Assembly: GCA_900315105.1 (NCBI GenBank)
Contig: OMXX01000165.1
Location: forward strand, 1 to 8,246
Length of the DNA stretch: 8,246 nt
Direction of reading: 5' to 3'
DNA from: an uncultured Prevotellaceae bacterium
GTDB taxonomy: Bacteria; Bacteroidota; Bacteroidia; Bacteroidales; Bacteroidaceae
The notes under the pieces were generated by a model. It was given only the letters and a program-made list of their open reading frames with translations. It searched no databases and was not told the origin of the DNA. This document shows positions 1 through 6,199 of the stretch, in pieces. Position 1 is the stretch's first letter. The number at the start of each line of letters is the position of its first letter. The translations under genes and the position numbers were made by a program.

Positions 1-272
1 ACCAAACGCAATCCTATATTCTGTCGTGACATGAAAATCTCATCGCGCAATTATACCCTCTTCATACGTGTGGAAGGTGGGGTGGCTAATGGATGGCAAC
101 TGGCTGGTGATGGTATTAGCATGTTGACCCCTCGAATGCTTTTGGAGAAGTGTGATGACGACTTGACGTGCCAAAACATCTTTACACATGCCTTTAGCCG
201 TAATGGCGTTTTCTTCAACTTTGACTTGCTGGCAAAAGCTTCTCTTTGCAGTTATGCTGCGGACAGCTAATG
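1..272. other. No confident gene; open frame entering from the window edge
   Basis: No recognisable protein family is visible in this stretch. A plus-strand frame is open from the first base to a stop at 268-270, with an ATG at 31 that would give 79 residues. The minus strand is also largely open, so the frame may be chance. The translation is not convincingly protein-like and runs straight into the 25-bp tandem repeat. Around 122-136 there is a short imperfect match to the repeat unit (TTGACCCCTCGAATG). It could be the 3' end of a short hypothetical gene starting outside the window. I would not annotate it as coding without homologues. Confidence 0.3.
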
Positions 273-513
273 TTGACCCTCGACTTGTGTTGATGTGTTG
301 ACACTTGACTCGTGTCGTTGTGTTGGCACTCGACTTGTGTCGATATGTCGAACCTCGACTTGTGTCGATGTGTTGCCTCTCGACTTGTGTTGATGTGTTG
401 ACCCTCGACTCGTGTCAATGAGTTGACCCTCGACTTGTGTCGACCTGTTGACTCTTGACCCGTGTTGATGTGTTGAGACTCAACCTGTGTCGATGTGTTG
501 ATGGTCGACTTTA
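273..513. repeat. 25-bp minisatellite, nine full units plus a partial tenth
   Basis: Nine contiguous units keep an exact 25-bp period, starting at 273, 298, 323, 348, 373, 398, 423, 448 and 473, with a degenerate partial unit from 498. The unit begins TTGACCCTCGACTTGTGTCG and ends ATGTG. Units differ by a few substitutions and show no insertions or deletions. Each contains a small dyad, TCGAC-TTGT-GTCGA, that could form a hairpin. There are no spacers, so this is not a CRISPR array. A minus-strand open frame across it (215-574) is a by-product of the repetition, since 25 bp is not a multiple of 3. Possible roles are a protein-binding iteron array for replication or transfer, or neutral satellite DNA. 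No replication gene is present in the window to support an origin. Confidence 0.9.
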
Positions 514-525
514 CGCATTTTATTC

Positions 526-538
526 CGCAATAATTGCG
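526..538. repeat. Short perfect dyad between minisatellite and mob operon
   Basis: CGCAAT-A-ATTGCG is a perfect 6-bp inverted repeat around a single base. It lies between the tandem repeat and the mobilization region. It could be a protein-binding half-site pair or chance. No function is assigned. Confidence 0.3.
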
Positions 539-698
539 CATAATCGAATGAGGGTTGAACGCCGGACGATACACAAAGAACAGCTGGAATGCATCATTAT
601 AACGAACTTTTAATCAGAAAAATAACATCATGAACATTTTGAAACTATGATAACGATAAATCATTGCTTTTATCACGTACGGGAGCCATTCATGAGTA

Positions 699-761
699 GC
701 AAGTTGTACTTTTGTACGTACACCTCGGTTACCACCTCAGTACACGTCAAAAGTCACTTGC
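699..761. other. Candidate oriT: large interrupted inverted repeat upstream of mob genes
   Basis: Two arms (699-721 and 740-761) are related as an imperfect inverted repeat. Arm one reads GCAAGT..CTTTTG..ACGTAC, and the reverse complement of arm two reads GCAAGT..CTTTTG.ACGTGTAC, around an 18-base centre containing GGTTACC. A smaller hairpin, CCAGC-GGA-GCTGG, follows at 761-773. Origins of transfer in mobilizable elements commonly sit just upstream of the accessory and relaxase genes and contain such repeats, and this one lies 75 bp before the relaxosome gene. The assignment is positional and structural; I cannot identify a nick site. Confidence 0.45.
707..714 (+). promoter_or_regulatory. Possible Bacteroidetes -7 element for the mob operon
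   Basis: TACTTTTG matches the Bacteroidetes -7 consensus TAnnTTTG and lies inside the first arm of the inverted repeat, about 120 bp before the first mob gene. No good -33 TTTG is seen at the expected spacing, so this is weak. If real, relaxosome binding at the repeat would also repress the operon. Confidence 0.22.
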
Positions 762-836
762 CAGCGGAGCTGGGGAGGATAATCGGTCGCAACTCCCTAA
801 TCCTTATTAGATGAACTATAAACCATCCAACCACGT

Positions 837-1223
837 ATGAAGAAGAAATGTATCCGTTTGGAAATCCGTCTCACAGAAGATGAGTCTCAGATGTTTCAGA
901 TCAAAGCGAAAAGCTATGGAGGAAATGTGAGTGCTATGGTACGTGATGCGGTCCGACGCTTCGACGACAAACGGGCAAGAGGGAAGATAGAGACGATGGA
1001 AGCGCTCCTACAGTTCTATAAAAAATATCAACAACAGCTCTCATGGTTGGGAGGTAATTTCAACCAGTGTATGCACCGTGCTAATGAGCTGGCCATAGCC
1101 GGTGAACTCCACGAGAGTTACTTCCGCAGCATTCTAATCCCTGAGACTCGAAATGCAATCCAAGCAATAAGGAGCATCAAGGCTGAGCTGGATGCCATCC
1201 ATGACAAGCAAGAAGAAACATAA
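837..1223 (+). CDS. Plasmid mobilization relaxosome accessory protein (MobC-like, ribbon-helix-helix)
   Basis: The protein has 128 residues and is complete. It probably binds oriT and helps the relaxase open the strands at the nick, acting in the cytoplasm as part of the relaxosome. Residues 6-43 look like a ribbon-helix-helix DNA-binding fold: a beta strand IRLEIRL, then helices through the GGNVSAMVRDAVRRF stretch. Residues 68-77 (LSWLGGNFNQ) match the short L-x-x-x-G-x-N-x-N-Q signature of MobC proteins, followed by a helical C-terminus. The ATG at 837 is the first in frame and suits the family's usual length; no Shine-Dalgarno site is evident, as is usual in Bacteroidetes. The relaxase fragment begins 20 bp downstream, so the two were one operon. 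The reading frame itself shows no damage, although its partner is broken. Confidence 0.85.
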   Translation: MKKKCIRLEIRLTEDESQMFQIKAKSYGGNVSAMVRDAVRRFDDKRARGKIETMEALLQFYKKYQQQLSWLGGNFNQCMHRANELAIAGELHESYFRSILIPETRNAIQAIRSIKAELDAIHDKQEET

Positions 1224-1243
1224 ACCTTTTGACCCTTTTTGAT

Positions 1244-1408
1244 ATGATTATCACCATTCTTCCGTCATCGGCTAACTTCCATGCCGTCGCCTACAATGAA
1301 ATGAAGGCTGAAAAAGGTGTGGCTACGCTCTTGGAGGCTCAGAACATTCTTGGACTTAGACCCGAAGCCTTCACCACCGAAAAGCTCCGGCAGTTCTTTA
1401 TAGACTAG
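1244..1408 (+). pseudogene. Relaxase, N-terminal fragment (MobP-type), cut off by an internal deletion
   Basis: This frame encodes 54 residues from MIITILPSSANFHAVAYNEM to QFFID and stops at TAG 1406-1408. It looks like the start of a MobA/VirD2-type (PF03432-like) relaxase. The Tyr in AVAYNE (residue 17) is in the position of the motif I tyrosine that forms the covalent bond to nicked DNA. Protein-like sequence resumes at once in another frame with AQFHVAVSCKG (from 1408). From memory of related Bacteroidales relaxases, a segment like YSSRNSRIKN normally sits between FFID and AQFH. The data fit a deletion of about 28 bp, which also shifts the frame. The exact length lost is an inference. Without the rest of the protein this peptide cannot nick DNA. 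Confidence 0.7.
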
Positions 1409-1419
1409 CCCAGTTTCAT

Positions 1420-2523
1420 GTGGCTGTCAGCTGCAAAGGTACAGAGTACACCCACCAGCAGCTTCTCGATATTGCCCACCGTTATCTCAAGGAGATGGGA
1501 TATGCGGATGAAGGACAGCCACTGCTGGTCTATGCCCATCACGACACGGACAACAACCATATCCATATCGTCACATCCCGTGTGGCGCCCGATGGTCATA
1601 AGATAGACCACAACCATGAGAAACGCCGTTCACGAGCAGCGACGCTGAAAATTATGGAGGAATATACTGGTCAAAGGCAGGAGCCGGAAGTCAATGACAT
1701 CGCCAAGGATGCATTGTCTTATCGATACACCTCCAAGGCGCAGTTCTGTGCCATCATGGAGAGTCTGGGCTACGAGTGCAAGGATGATGAAGAGAAACCG
1801 ACGCTTCATCTCTATCGAAACGGTGAAGAGTTAGGTACGATACAAGTGCAGCTCATCATGCAGCACGCATTGAAAGAGAACAAGCCCGATGACAAGCGTC
1901 GTCGGCAACTTCGTGCCATCCTGCAAAAGTACCGCAACCTGTCTGCAAACAAGGATGAACTTGCAGCTCACATGAAGCGTAAGTTCGGTGTCAGTCTGGT
2001 CTTTGTCGGTAAGGCTGACACACCTTATGGATATATCGTTGTCGACCACAAGAACAAAACGGTCTTCAAAGGTGGCGAGTTCCTTAGCATCAAGGAGCTA
2101 CTTCAATTTGAGGATGCAGCCACCCGCTTTGCCAAGATTGAGCAGACCATTGACGAGCTTCTCGCCGACAATCCGAAGCTCACTACGGCAGACATCAACC
2201 GCATTCTTTATCGGCAATTTGGTACGCGCATCCACAGAGGAGCGGTATCATGGAATGGCGAGACCGTCAATCTGCGCGAGTCAGTTGTCCGTCAGCTCCA
2301 TGACAACTACTTGGAGTCAAGAGGCATTGTCAAACACGTTAGCACTCATCAGCCAAAGGCAGAGAAGCCACGGCATTCATCTCTCCCAGGTTCTAATCCT
2401 AATATCAGTAATATAATGGACAGCCAGGCTGGATCTAAGGATGCTAATCGTGAAAATGAAGTCGGCCATGGCATGAACGTGAATGATGTGGATAATCAAT
2501 TCAAATCTAAAATCTATATGTAA
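1420..2523 (+). pseudogene. Relaxase, main fragment; 5' end lost by frameshift, 3' end replaced by RIT insertion
   Basis: The frame is open from 1408, and the first usable start is GTG at 1420, giving 367 residues. Residues 39-51 (HHDTDNNHIHIV and neighbours) carry the relaxase motif III histidine cluster that binds the metal ion. The surrounding GQPLLVYAHHDTD and SRVAPDGHKIDHNHEKRRSR blocks are typical of Bacteroidetes MobP relaxases. The motif I tyrosine lies in the separate upstream fragment, so a product from GTG 1420 would lack the nucleophile and is probably inactive. The end is also abnormal: after ...NDVDN (2496) the last eight codons (QFKSKIYM) and the stop come from the inserted element. 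The natural tail, 13 codons and a TAG, survives at 6154-6195. Automated annotation would probably call this an intact relaxase; I consider it a pseudogene. Confidence 0.8.
2486..2519 (+). repeat. Left inverted repeat of the RIT element
   Basis: This 34-bp sequence, beginning ATGTGGATAATCAATTC, is repeated in inverted orientation at 6100-6133 with a single mismatch (T here, A in the other copy). It lies at the outer edge of the three-recombinase block and overlaps the last codons of the relaxase. The first 11 bp (ATGTGGATAAT) also make sense as relaxase codons (GTG GAT AAT), so part of the repeat may be host sequence that resembles the element end. Confidence 0.9.
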
Positions 2524-2558
2524 AAGCCAAGTTTCTGTATTACAGATACTTGGCTTTT
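2522..2558. terminator. Bidirectional intrinsic terminator at the left end of the RIT element
   Basis: AAAAGCCAAGT (2522-2532) pairs perfectly with ACTTGGCTTTT (2548-2558). The stem continues after one mismatch with TCTGT/ACAGA around a 3-base loop. The plus strand ends in five T and the minus strand in four, so it can stop transcription of the recombinase operon and also read-through from the relaxase. The first stem bases overlap the stop codon at 2521-2523. It sits 19 bp past the stop of the third recombinase. Confidence 0.82.
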
Positions 2559-2577
2559 TAAAGTTTGGATTATAATT

Positions 2578-3640
2578 TCATTCTACATTTATGCCAAATG
2601 CCTCTGCTAGGTGTCTTACCCGCGGCGATTTCCATTTTTTCTCCATTTGTTTTGTAATAGTATTACCCAGACTTTCAATGGCTTCTAACTTTTGCTTTTC
2701 TGTGACGTCCTGATATATCATTGTTGACTGTAGGCTCTCATGCCCCATAAGTTCCTTAATCTCGACAATATTGATATTATCCTCTCTCCAATGACAAGCC
2801 ATACTGTGCCTCCAAAGGTGTGAGTGTAAGTTTAGAGGAACCTCATCACAAACTTCATGAGCCTTCGCGGCATAAATCTTTAATCTTTTGCTAACTGCTG
2901 GCTGTGATAGTTTGTTATGTTTATTGTTAAGTTTTGAGTAAAACAGAAAATCACTTTTATCAATATTATTTTTATGAAAAACTGTTATGTATTTCCTCAG
3001 CCAGATAACTAGTTTCTCTTGTAAATAGATAGATCGGGTCTTATCACCCTTTCCGTGAAGTACAACAAAAGGAGTACTGGAATCAAGATGCAGATCACGT
3101 AATCTAATGGAAAGGACTTCATCTATACGTGCAGCAACGCCATAATTCAACATCATTAGGGTTAAATCCCGCAACCCTATTTTTGTTGAAGTATCAGGAA
3201 CAGAGAGTATTGCCCTTACTGCATTACGAGTCATGCCTGATATTTTTCTTTTTGCACATTTCACAGGCTTAATTTGTTTTGCATTAATGTATAAAGCGCT
3301 GTAGCTGATATCTGATATCCCTTCCACCGATATATCTAAGCAAACTTTTTATAGCAGAAACCCTTACATTGCAACTCTGTCCTTTTAGGCCTCTGTTTTC
3401 TTTTAGCCATAATATCCAGTCTGTAATATAGCTTACAGAGAAGCAATCTTGACATAAGTTAAACGGGGTTATACCTTTGCAGGACTCAAGGTATTCGGCA
3501 TACAACTGCAACGATATTTTATACGACCTGACAGTGTGGCTGCTATTTCCCATAGTCTTAGGGATGAACTCATGTATCCAATTATAGATATAATTGGACA
3601 ATTCTTTTGCCTGGTTGCTCATATTAGCTTTCTTCTTCAT
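2578..3640 (-). pseudogene. Third tyrosine recombinase of the RIT element (RitC-like), frameshifted
   Basis: Two overlapping frames make one broken gene. The N-terminal part (3640 down to 3284, 118 residues) contains a SAM-like core-binding domain and runs to YIGGRDI. The C-terminal part (open from about 3327 to 2578) resumes with SYSALYIN and holds the catalytic domain. At 3306-3319 the 7-mer TGATATC occurs twice in tandem. Removing one copy gives 1056 bp, a continuous 351-residue protein reading YIGGRDISYSALYIN. In the C-terminal fragment (numbered from GTG 3327) the catalytic residues are Arg68 (AARIDE), Lys93 or Lys96 (GKGDKTR), His170 and Arg173 (HLWR), His196 (MGHES) and Tyr205, spaced nine after the His. 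This is the only one of the three with a full canonical set. Its start overlaps the end of the second gene by 17 bp, so translation was probably coupled. Confidence 0.87.
3306..3319. repeat. 7-bp tandem duplication causing the frameshift
   Basis: TGATATC is present twice head-to-tail, in the coding strand GATATCA-GATATCA. One copy is enough for a continuous recombinase frame, and the extra seven bases shift it by +1 to a stop at 3284-3286. The likely cause is replication slippage, which may be reversible. Confidence 0.9.
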
Positions 3641-4613
3641 AGCAATATTCGTTAGGGGTTGGGGTCATTTCCGAGAAGCCATCATTAGTCAAACTTTTTA
3701 ATTTTTCTGTAAGCATGGGTGTTACATGAAAGTAGTGATAGGTACTGTTAATGTTTACATGCCCCATGCTACGTGATAAAAACATAAGTTTGTTACTGAA
3801 TTCATAACCATGTAAGTCCCAACTGGAAATATTCATTACTGCATAATTACTGCGAAGATCGTATGCTCTTGCCCTTTCATTACTCACTTTCGGCCATATC
3901 TTGCGAAAATAGTAATTTGACAATTTGTCTGAATAGCAATTACCGTGTTGGTCCGGGAAAAGGTAAATCCTTTCAGGCATGATCTTGTCTATTGCGGCAT
4001 CATATTTTCTCATCAGTTCTAGCATGGTGGGATGAAGGACTATTCTGTGCTGATGACCTCCTTTGGATTTTTCGACCTTTACGACTCCTGTATCAAAGTC
4101 CACATCGCTTCTTTTTAACCATCGCGCCTCGCATGTTCTTAACCCTGAGCTATAAAGCAGTCGAAAATAGACAGGTACTTCTAAAGAGAGAAGTTGACAT
4201 GCCTTTTTACCTTGATGCCGTCTAAGATTTGCAAAATACTTATCACATTCATTAAAGAAAGTCTTCAATTCTTCCTTTGTAAAGAAATGAGGCTCATAGG
4301 TGCAAGGTTCCCATTTTCTGATTCTTTCAACGCACAGATCTGACCAGCCTTTAGAGTTCGAGAATTCGACAAAATCCCAAACCGCATGCGTTCGTTTGTA
4401 ACAGGTACTTAATTTTTCACTTACCCTGCACTTACACCACTTCAGCATTTCTTCTGTCAGTACCGTTCCGTTACGATATTCTCTGTAAAGAAAAGCGTCG
4501 AAGTTGAATAAGTTATAATCCGGCCCTTTTATCCAGATTCCGCTTGAAAGTTGGTATAAGACAAACTCGTCAAGCTGTAAAGCTATAAAGGATTTGAATT
4601 TTCTTTTTTTCAT
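3624..4613 (-). CDS. Second tyrosine recombinase of the RIT element (RitB-like)
   Basis: The protein has 329 residues and is complete. It is a phage-integrase-family DNA breaking-rejoining enzyme, presumed to act with the other two on the element ends. The N-terminal half (about 1-105) would be the core-binding domain and 110-300 the catalytic domain. Visible active-site residues are Arg159 (SSGLRTCEA), Lys184 (KSKGGHQHR), Arg254 in YDLR, His285 (MGHVN) and the nucleophile Tyr294 (YHYFH), nine after the His. The His of the HxxR box is Tyr251 here, a position where some recombinases vary. Its ATG overlaps the stop of the first gene as ATGA (4610-4613), and its end overlaps the third gene by 17 bp. 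This fixes the start and indicates translational coupling in one operon. The short C-terminal tail is rich in Glu and Thr. Confidence 0.9.
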   Translation of the reverse strand: MKKRKFKSFIALQLDEFVLYQLSSGIWIKGPDYNLFNFDAFLYREYRNGTVLTEEMLKWCKCRVSEKLSTCYKRTHAVWDFVEFSNSKGWSDLCVERIRKWEPCTYEPHFFTKEELKTFFNECDKYFANLRRHQGKKACQLLSLEVPVYFRLLYSSGLRTCEARWLKRSDVDFDTGVVKVEKSKGGHQHRIVLHPTMLELMRKYDAAIDKIMPERIYLFPDQHGNCYSDKLSNYYFRKIWPKVSNERARAYDLRSNYAVMNISSWDLHGYEFSNKLMFLSRSMGHVNINSTYHYFHVTPMLTEKLKSLTNDGFSEMTPTPNEYCYEEES

Positions 4614-6001
4614 ATCTTGAAATCATTATAATTAAGTGGGTAGTCTTCTATGCTTAAAGCAAATTTTGACAAGGTTTCAAGAGGAATTTCTGCCCAAGTT
4701 TTTTTATTTTTTTTACGGATCTTGTCAATAAATTCCGTAGATTTTATTTGGTGTAGATAATCCTCATTGTCGAAATATTTCTCGTCCAAAGGGAAATCAC
4801 TTATGCTTAGTGCGCATTCTACTAAATTTTGTTCGTCCGTATCGACGTAAGGGAGAAGCGATTCTGGCTTTTTATGTCCGACAATAGAAGATACGACTTG
4901 ACTTTCTTCACCGAGTTGAAGAAGACTTGTTACCATATTATGTCTAAAAATACGTGCTCCTCGTGGTTTTTGATTGTTGTTTATTCCTGCTGCTTTATAA
5001 ATATTGCTTGTCGTTTGGTAAATGGCCTTAATCTTAAAATACGGAGCCCTCGAGGACAAAAAAACAAAATCAGATTCTATTTGTGGACGTTCTGAAGTTA
5101 TGTAATCAAATAGAGCATTTCCTATTGCAGCATTTAATGGAAGCTCAATATTATTACCTGTCTTTGATTGGACAAATTTAATTTTATCGTTTTTCCAGTC
5201 TATATTAGACATTTGCAAAGATATGATATCAGAGCCTCGTATTCCCCAGAAAAACAGCATCATTCCAATGGCTCTATCCCTATATGATAGCATAGTGTTA
5301 GGATCAGAAAGAGTCGTCAATATCTTTTCTCTTTCCTCACTTGTTAAGTAAACAAAGATTTTATGTTTTACCTTTATGGAAGGTAATAGTTTTAGTAAGT
5401 ATGTAGACTCTTCCTCGTATTGGTCGGCAACATTCTTAAGTGCAAGCACTAACTCCGCACAGCTTGACTTTCCTCGTACTTGTTTAGTCCCATCATGAAA
5501 ATATGTACTGACAAAAGGTTGAGTTGCCTCAAAAATTGATCTTGCGCCGTTTGAATACAAATGTGAAAAGAAACGTAATAATGAACGGTACTCTCTTATT
5601 ATTGTTTCAATCGTTCTTCCCGTTCTCGATCCATTTTCAAAGTGATAACTTGCTATTTGCTTGAATTGTAAAGGTAAATGACAATATTCTTCTAAAACTT
5701 TTTTGGCGTCAAATTTCATTCTTGAAGGATATTTACCAAACAAATCAAAATCTCTGACAATAGCAAGAGACCTTTCTAGCATAGAAAGGCGGGTTTCCTT
5801 TAAATCTTGCCTATGTTGCCTAAGGCCAACCTTGAAGAGATCTTCGTATGAATTAACCTCCAAAGATGGATCAAGAGTTAGGGCTAGATCAATCCAGTTT
5901 TTTACCTCACATAACGTCGAACAGCGATAGTCTTTATAACCATGTGAAGCCATAAAATCTATAAGTTTATGGCTGCTACTCTGTAAACAGGTTGTATCCA
6001 T
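4610..6001 (-). CDS. First tyrosine recombinase of the RIT element (RitA-like), with C-terminal extension
   Basis: The protein has 463 residues and is complete, the longest of the three. Residues about 60-210 form the core-binding part and 215-390 the catalytic domain. Active-site residues are Arg255 (WGIRGSD), Lys280 (QSKTGN), Arg353 (IFRHN), His376 (VGHKK) and the nucleophile Tyr385 (LLPYVD), nine after the His. The first His of the HxxR box is Arg350 here. Beyond the tyrosine is an unusual tail of about 75 residues containing a repeated motif: ALSISDFPLDEKYF (397-410) and ALSIEDYPLNYNDF (448-461). The ATG at 6001 lies about 100 bp inside the right inverted repeat. A Bacteroidetes-type -7 element lies upstream. 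It is first in the operon and ends in an ATGA overlap with the second gene. Confidence 0.9.
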   Translation of the reverse strand: MDTTCLQSSSHKLIDFMASHGYKDYRCSTLCEVKNWIDLALTLDPSLEVNSYEDLFKVGLRQHRQDLKETRLSMLERSLAIVRDFDLFGKYPSRMKFDAKKVLEEYCHLPLQFKQIASYHFENGSRTGRTIETIIREYRSLLRFFSHLYSNGARSIFEATQPFVSTYFHDGTKQVRGKSSCAELVLALKNVADQYEEESTYLLKLLPSIKVKHKIFVYLTSEEREKILTTLSDPNTMLSYRDRAIGMMLFFWGIRGSDIISLQMSNIDWKNDKIKFVQSKTGNNIELPLNAAIGNALFDYITSERPQIESDFVFLSSRAPYFKIKAIYQTTSNIYKAAGINNNQKPRGARIFRHNMVTSLLQLGEESQVVSSIVGHKKPESLLPYVDTDEQNLVECALSISDFPLDEKYFDNEDYLHQIKSTEFIDKIRKKNKKTWAEIPLETLSKFALSIEDYPLNYNDFKI

Positions 6002-6040
6002 AAGCTATATTGGGTTGATTAATATTTTGTTGAAAGTTAG

Positions 6041-6048
6041 CAAAAATA
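6041..6048 (-). promoter_or_regulatory. Possible -7 element of the recombinase operon
   Basis: On the minus strand this reads TATTTTTG, an exact match to the Bacteroidetes -7 consensus TAnnTTTG, about 40 bp before the first recombinase ATG. The best upstream TTTG is too close (11 bp) for a standard -33 box, so support is partial. Confidence 0.4.
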
Positions 6049-6063
6049 ATCCATACCTGCAAA

Positions 6064-6079
6064 TTTTAAGCACTTAAAA
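6064..6079. promoter_or_regulatory. Dyad next to the recombinase promoter (possible operator)
   Basis: TTTTAAG-CA-CTTAAAA is a perfect 7-bp inverted repeat around two bases. It lies just upstream of the -7 element, roughly where a regulator or the recombinases could bind. The function is inferred from position only. Confidence 0.3.
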
Positions 6080-6099
6080 ATCAATAAATTATGAATTAT

Positions 6100-6133
6100 A
6101 TATAGATTTTAGATTTGATTTGATTATCCACAT
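6100..6133 (-). repeat. Right inverted repeat of the RIT element
   Basis: This is the reverse complement of 2486-2519 with 33 of 34 bases identical. It lies about 100 bp upstream of the first recombinase gene. Its outer end (TTATCCACAT) merges into a 15-bp palindrome that crosses the junction with the relaxase tail. Confidence 0.9.
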
Positions 6134-6158
6134 TATCCAAACTTTTGGATAATGTGGA
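6127..6158. repeat. Perfect palindrome across the right element-host junction
   Basis: TCCACATTATCCAAA (6127-6141) and TTTGGATAATGTGGA (6144-6158) are exact inverted copies around a 2-base centre. The outer arm belongs to the restored relaxase coding sequence and the inner arm to the element. The element therefore ends in a sequence complementary to its target, which may be a recombinase binding site pair around the crossover point. Confidence 0.85.
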
Positions 6159-6195
6159 CGACGAGCAGAGCCAGCAGGCTAAGTGGCGGCGATAG
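6154..6195 (+). pseudogene. Displaced 3' end of the relaxase gene
   Basis: In frame with GGATAAT at the junction, this encodes VDDEQSQQAKWRR followed by TAG (6193-6195). The acidic then basic tail, ending in Arg, is plausible for a Bacteroidetes relaxase. The frame matches the left fragment exactly when the segment 2497-6153 is removed. On its own it has no start and is not expressed. Its stop lies only four bases from the stop of the convergent DUF1848 gene. Confidence 0.68.
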
Positions 6196-6199
6196 ACGG

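Larger units (their letters stand above)
2497..6153 (-). mobile_element. Recombinase-in-trio (RIT) element inserted in the relaxase gene
   Basis: About 3.66 kb of AT-rich DNA holds three consecutive, overlapping tyrosine recombinase genes of different type and nothing else, with a terminator at one end and a promoter at the other. A 34-bp inverted repeat marks both ends. TGGATAAT occurs in direct orientation at 2489-2496 and 6146-6153. Deleting 2497-6153 joins GAT GTG GAT AAT to GTG GAC GAC GAG in frame and restores a relaxase tail. This gene order, the overlaps, the flanking inverted repeats and the size match what is known of RIT elements. The boundaries given assume TGGATAAT is a target duplication or recombination core; the alternative is that the ends are those of the 34-bp repeats (2486 and 6133). 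Confidence 0.82.

Noticed and set aside
273..513. CRISPR array
   Set aside because: The 25-bp units are directly adjacent with no unique spacers and there are no cas genes.
215..574. Minus-strand open frame of 119 codons
   Set aside because: Most of it is a translation of the 25-bp tandem repeat, giving repeated STQVE/QHINT/HKSR strings in shifting frames; there is no protein family signal.
1988..2416. Plus-strand open frame of 142 codons inside the relaxase
   Set aside because: It overlaps the relaxase fragment in another frame; only the relaxase frame carries family motifs.
2497..6153. Three integrases of separate phages or an integron
   Set aside because: The genes overlap in one operon, share one pair of inverted repeats and have no attC sites, cassettes or phage genes.
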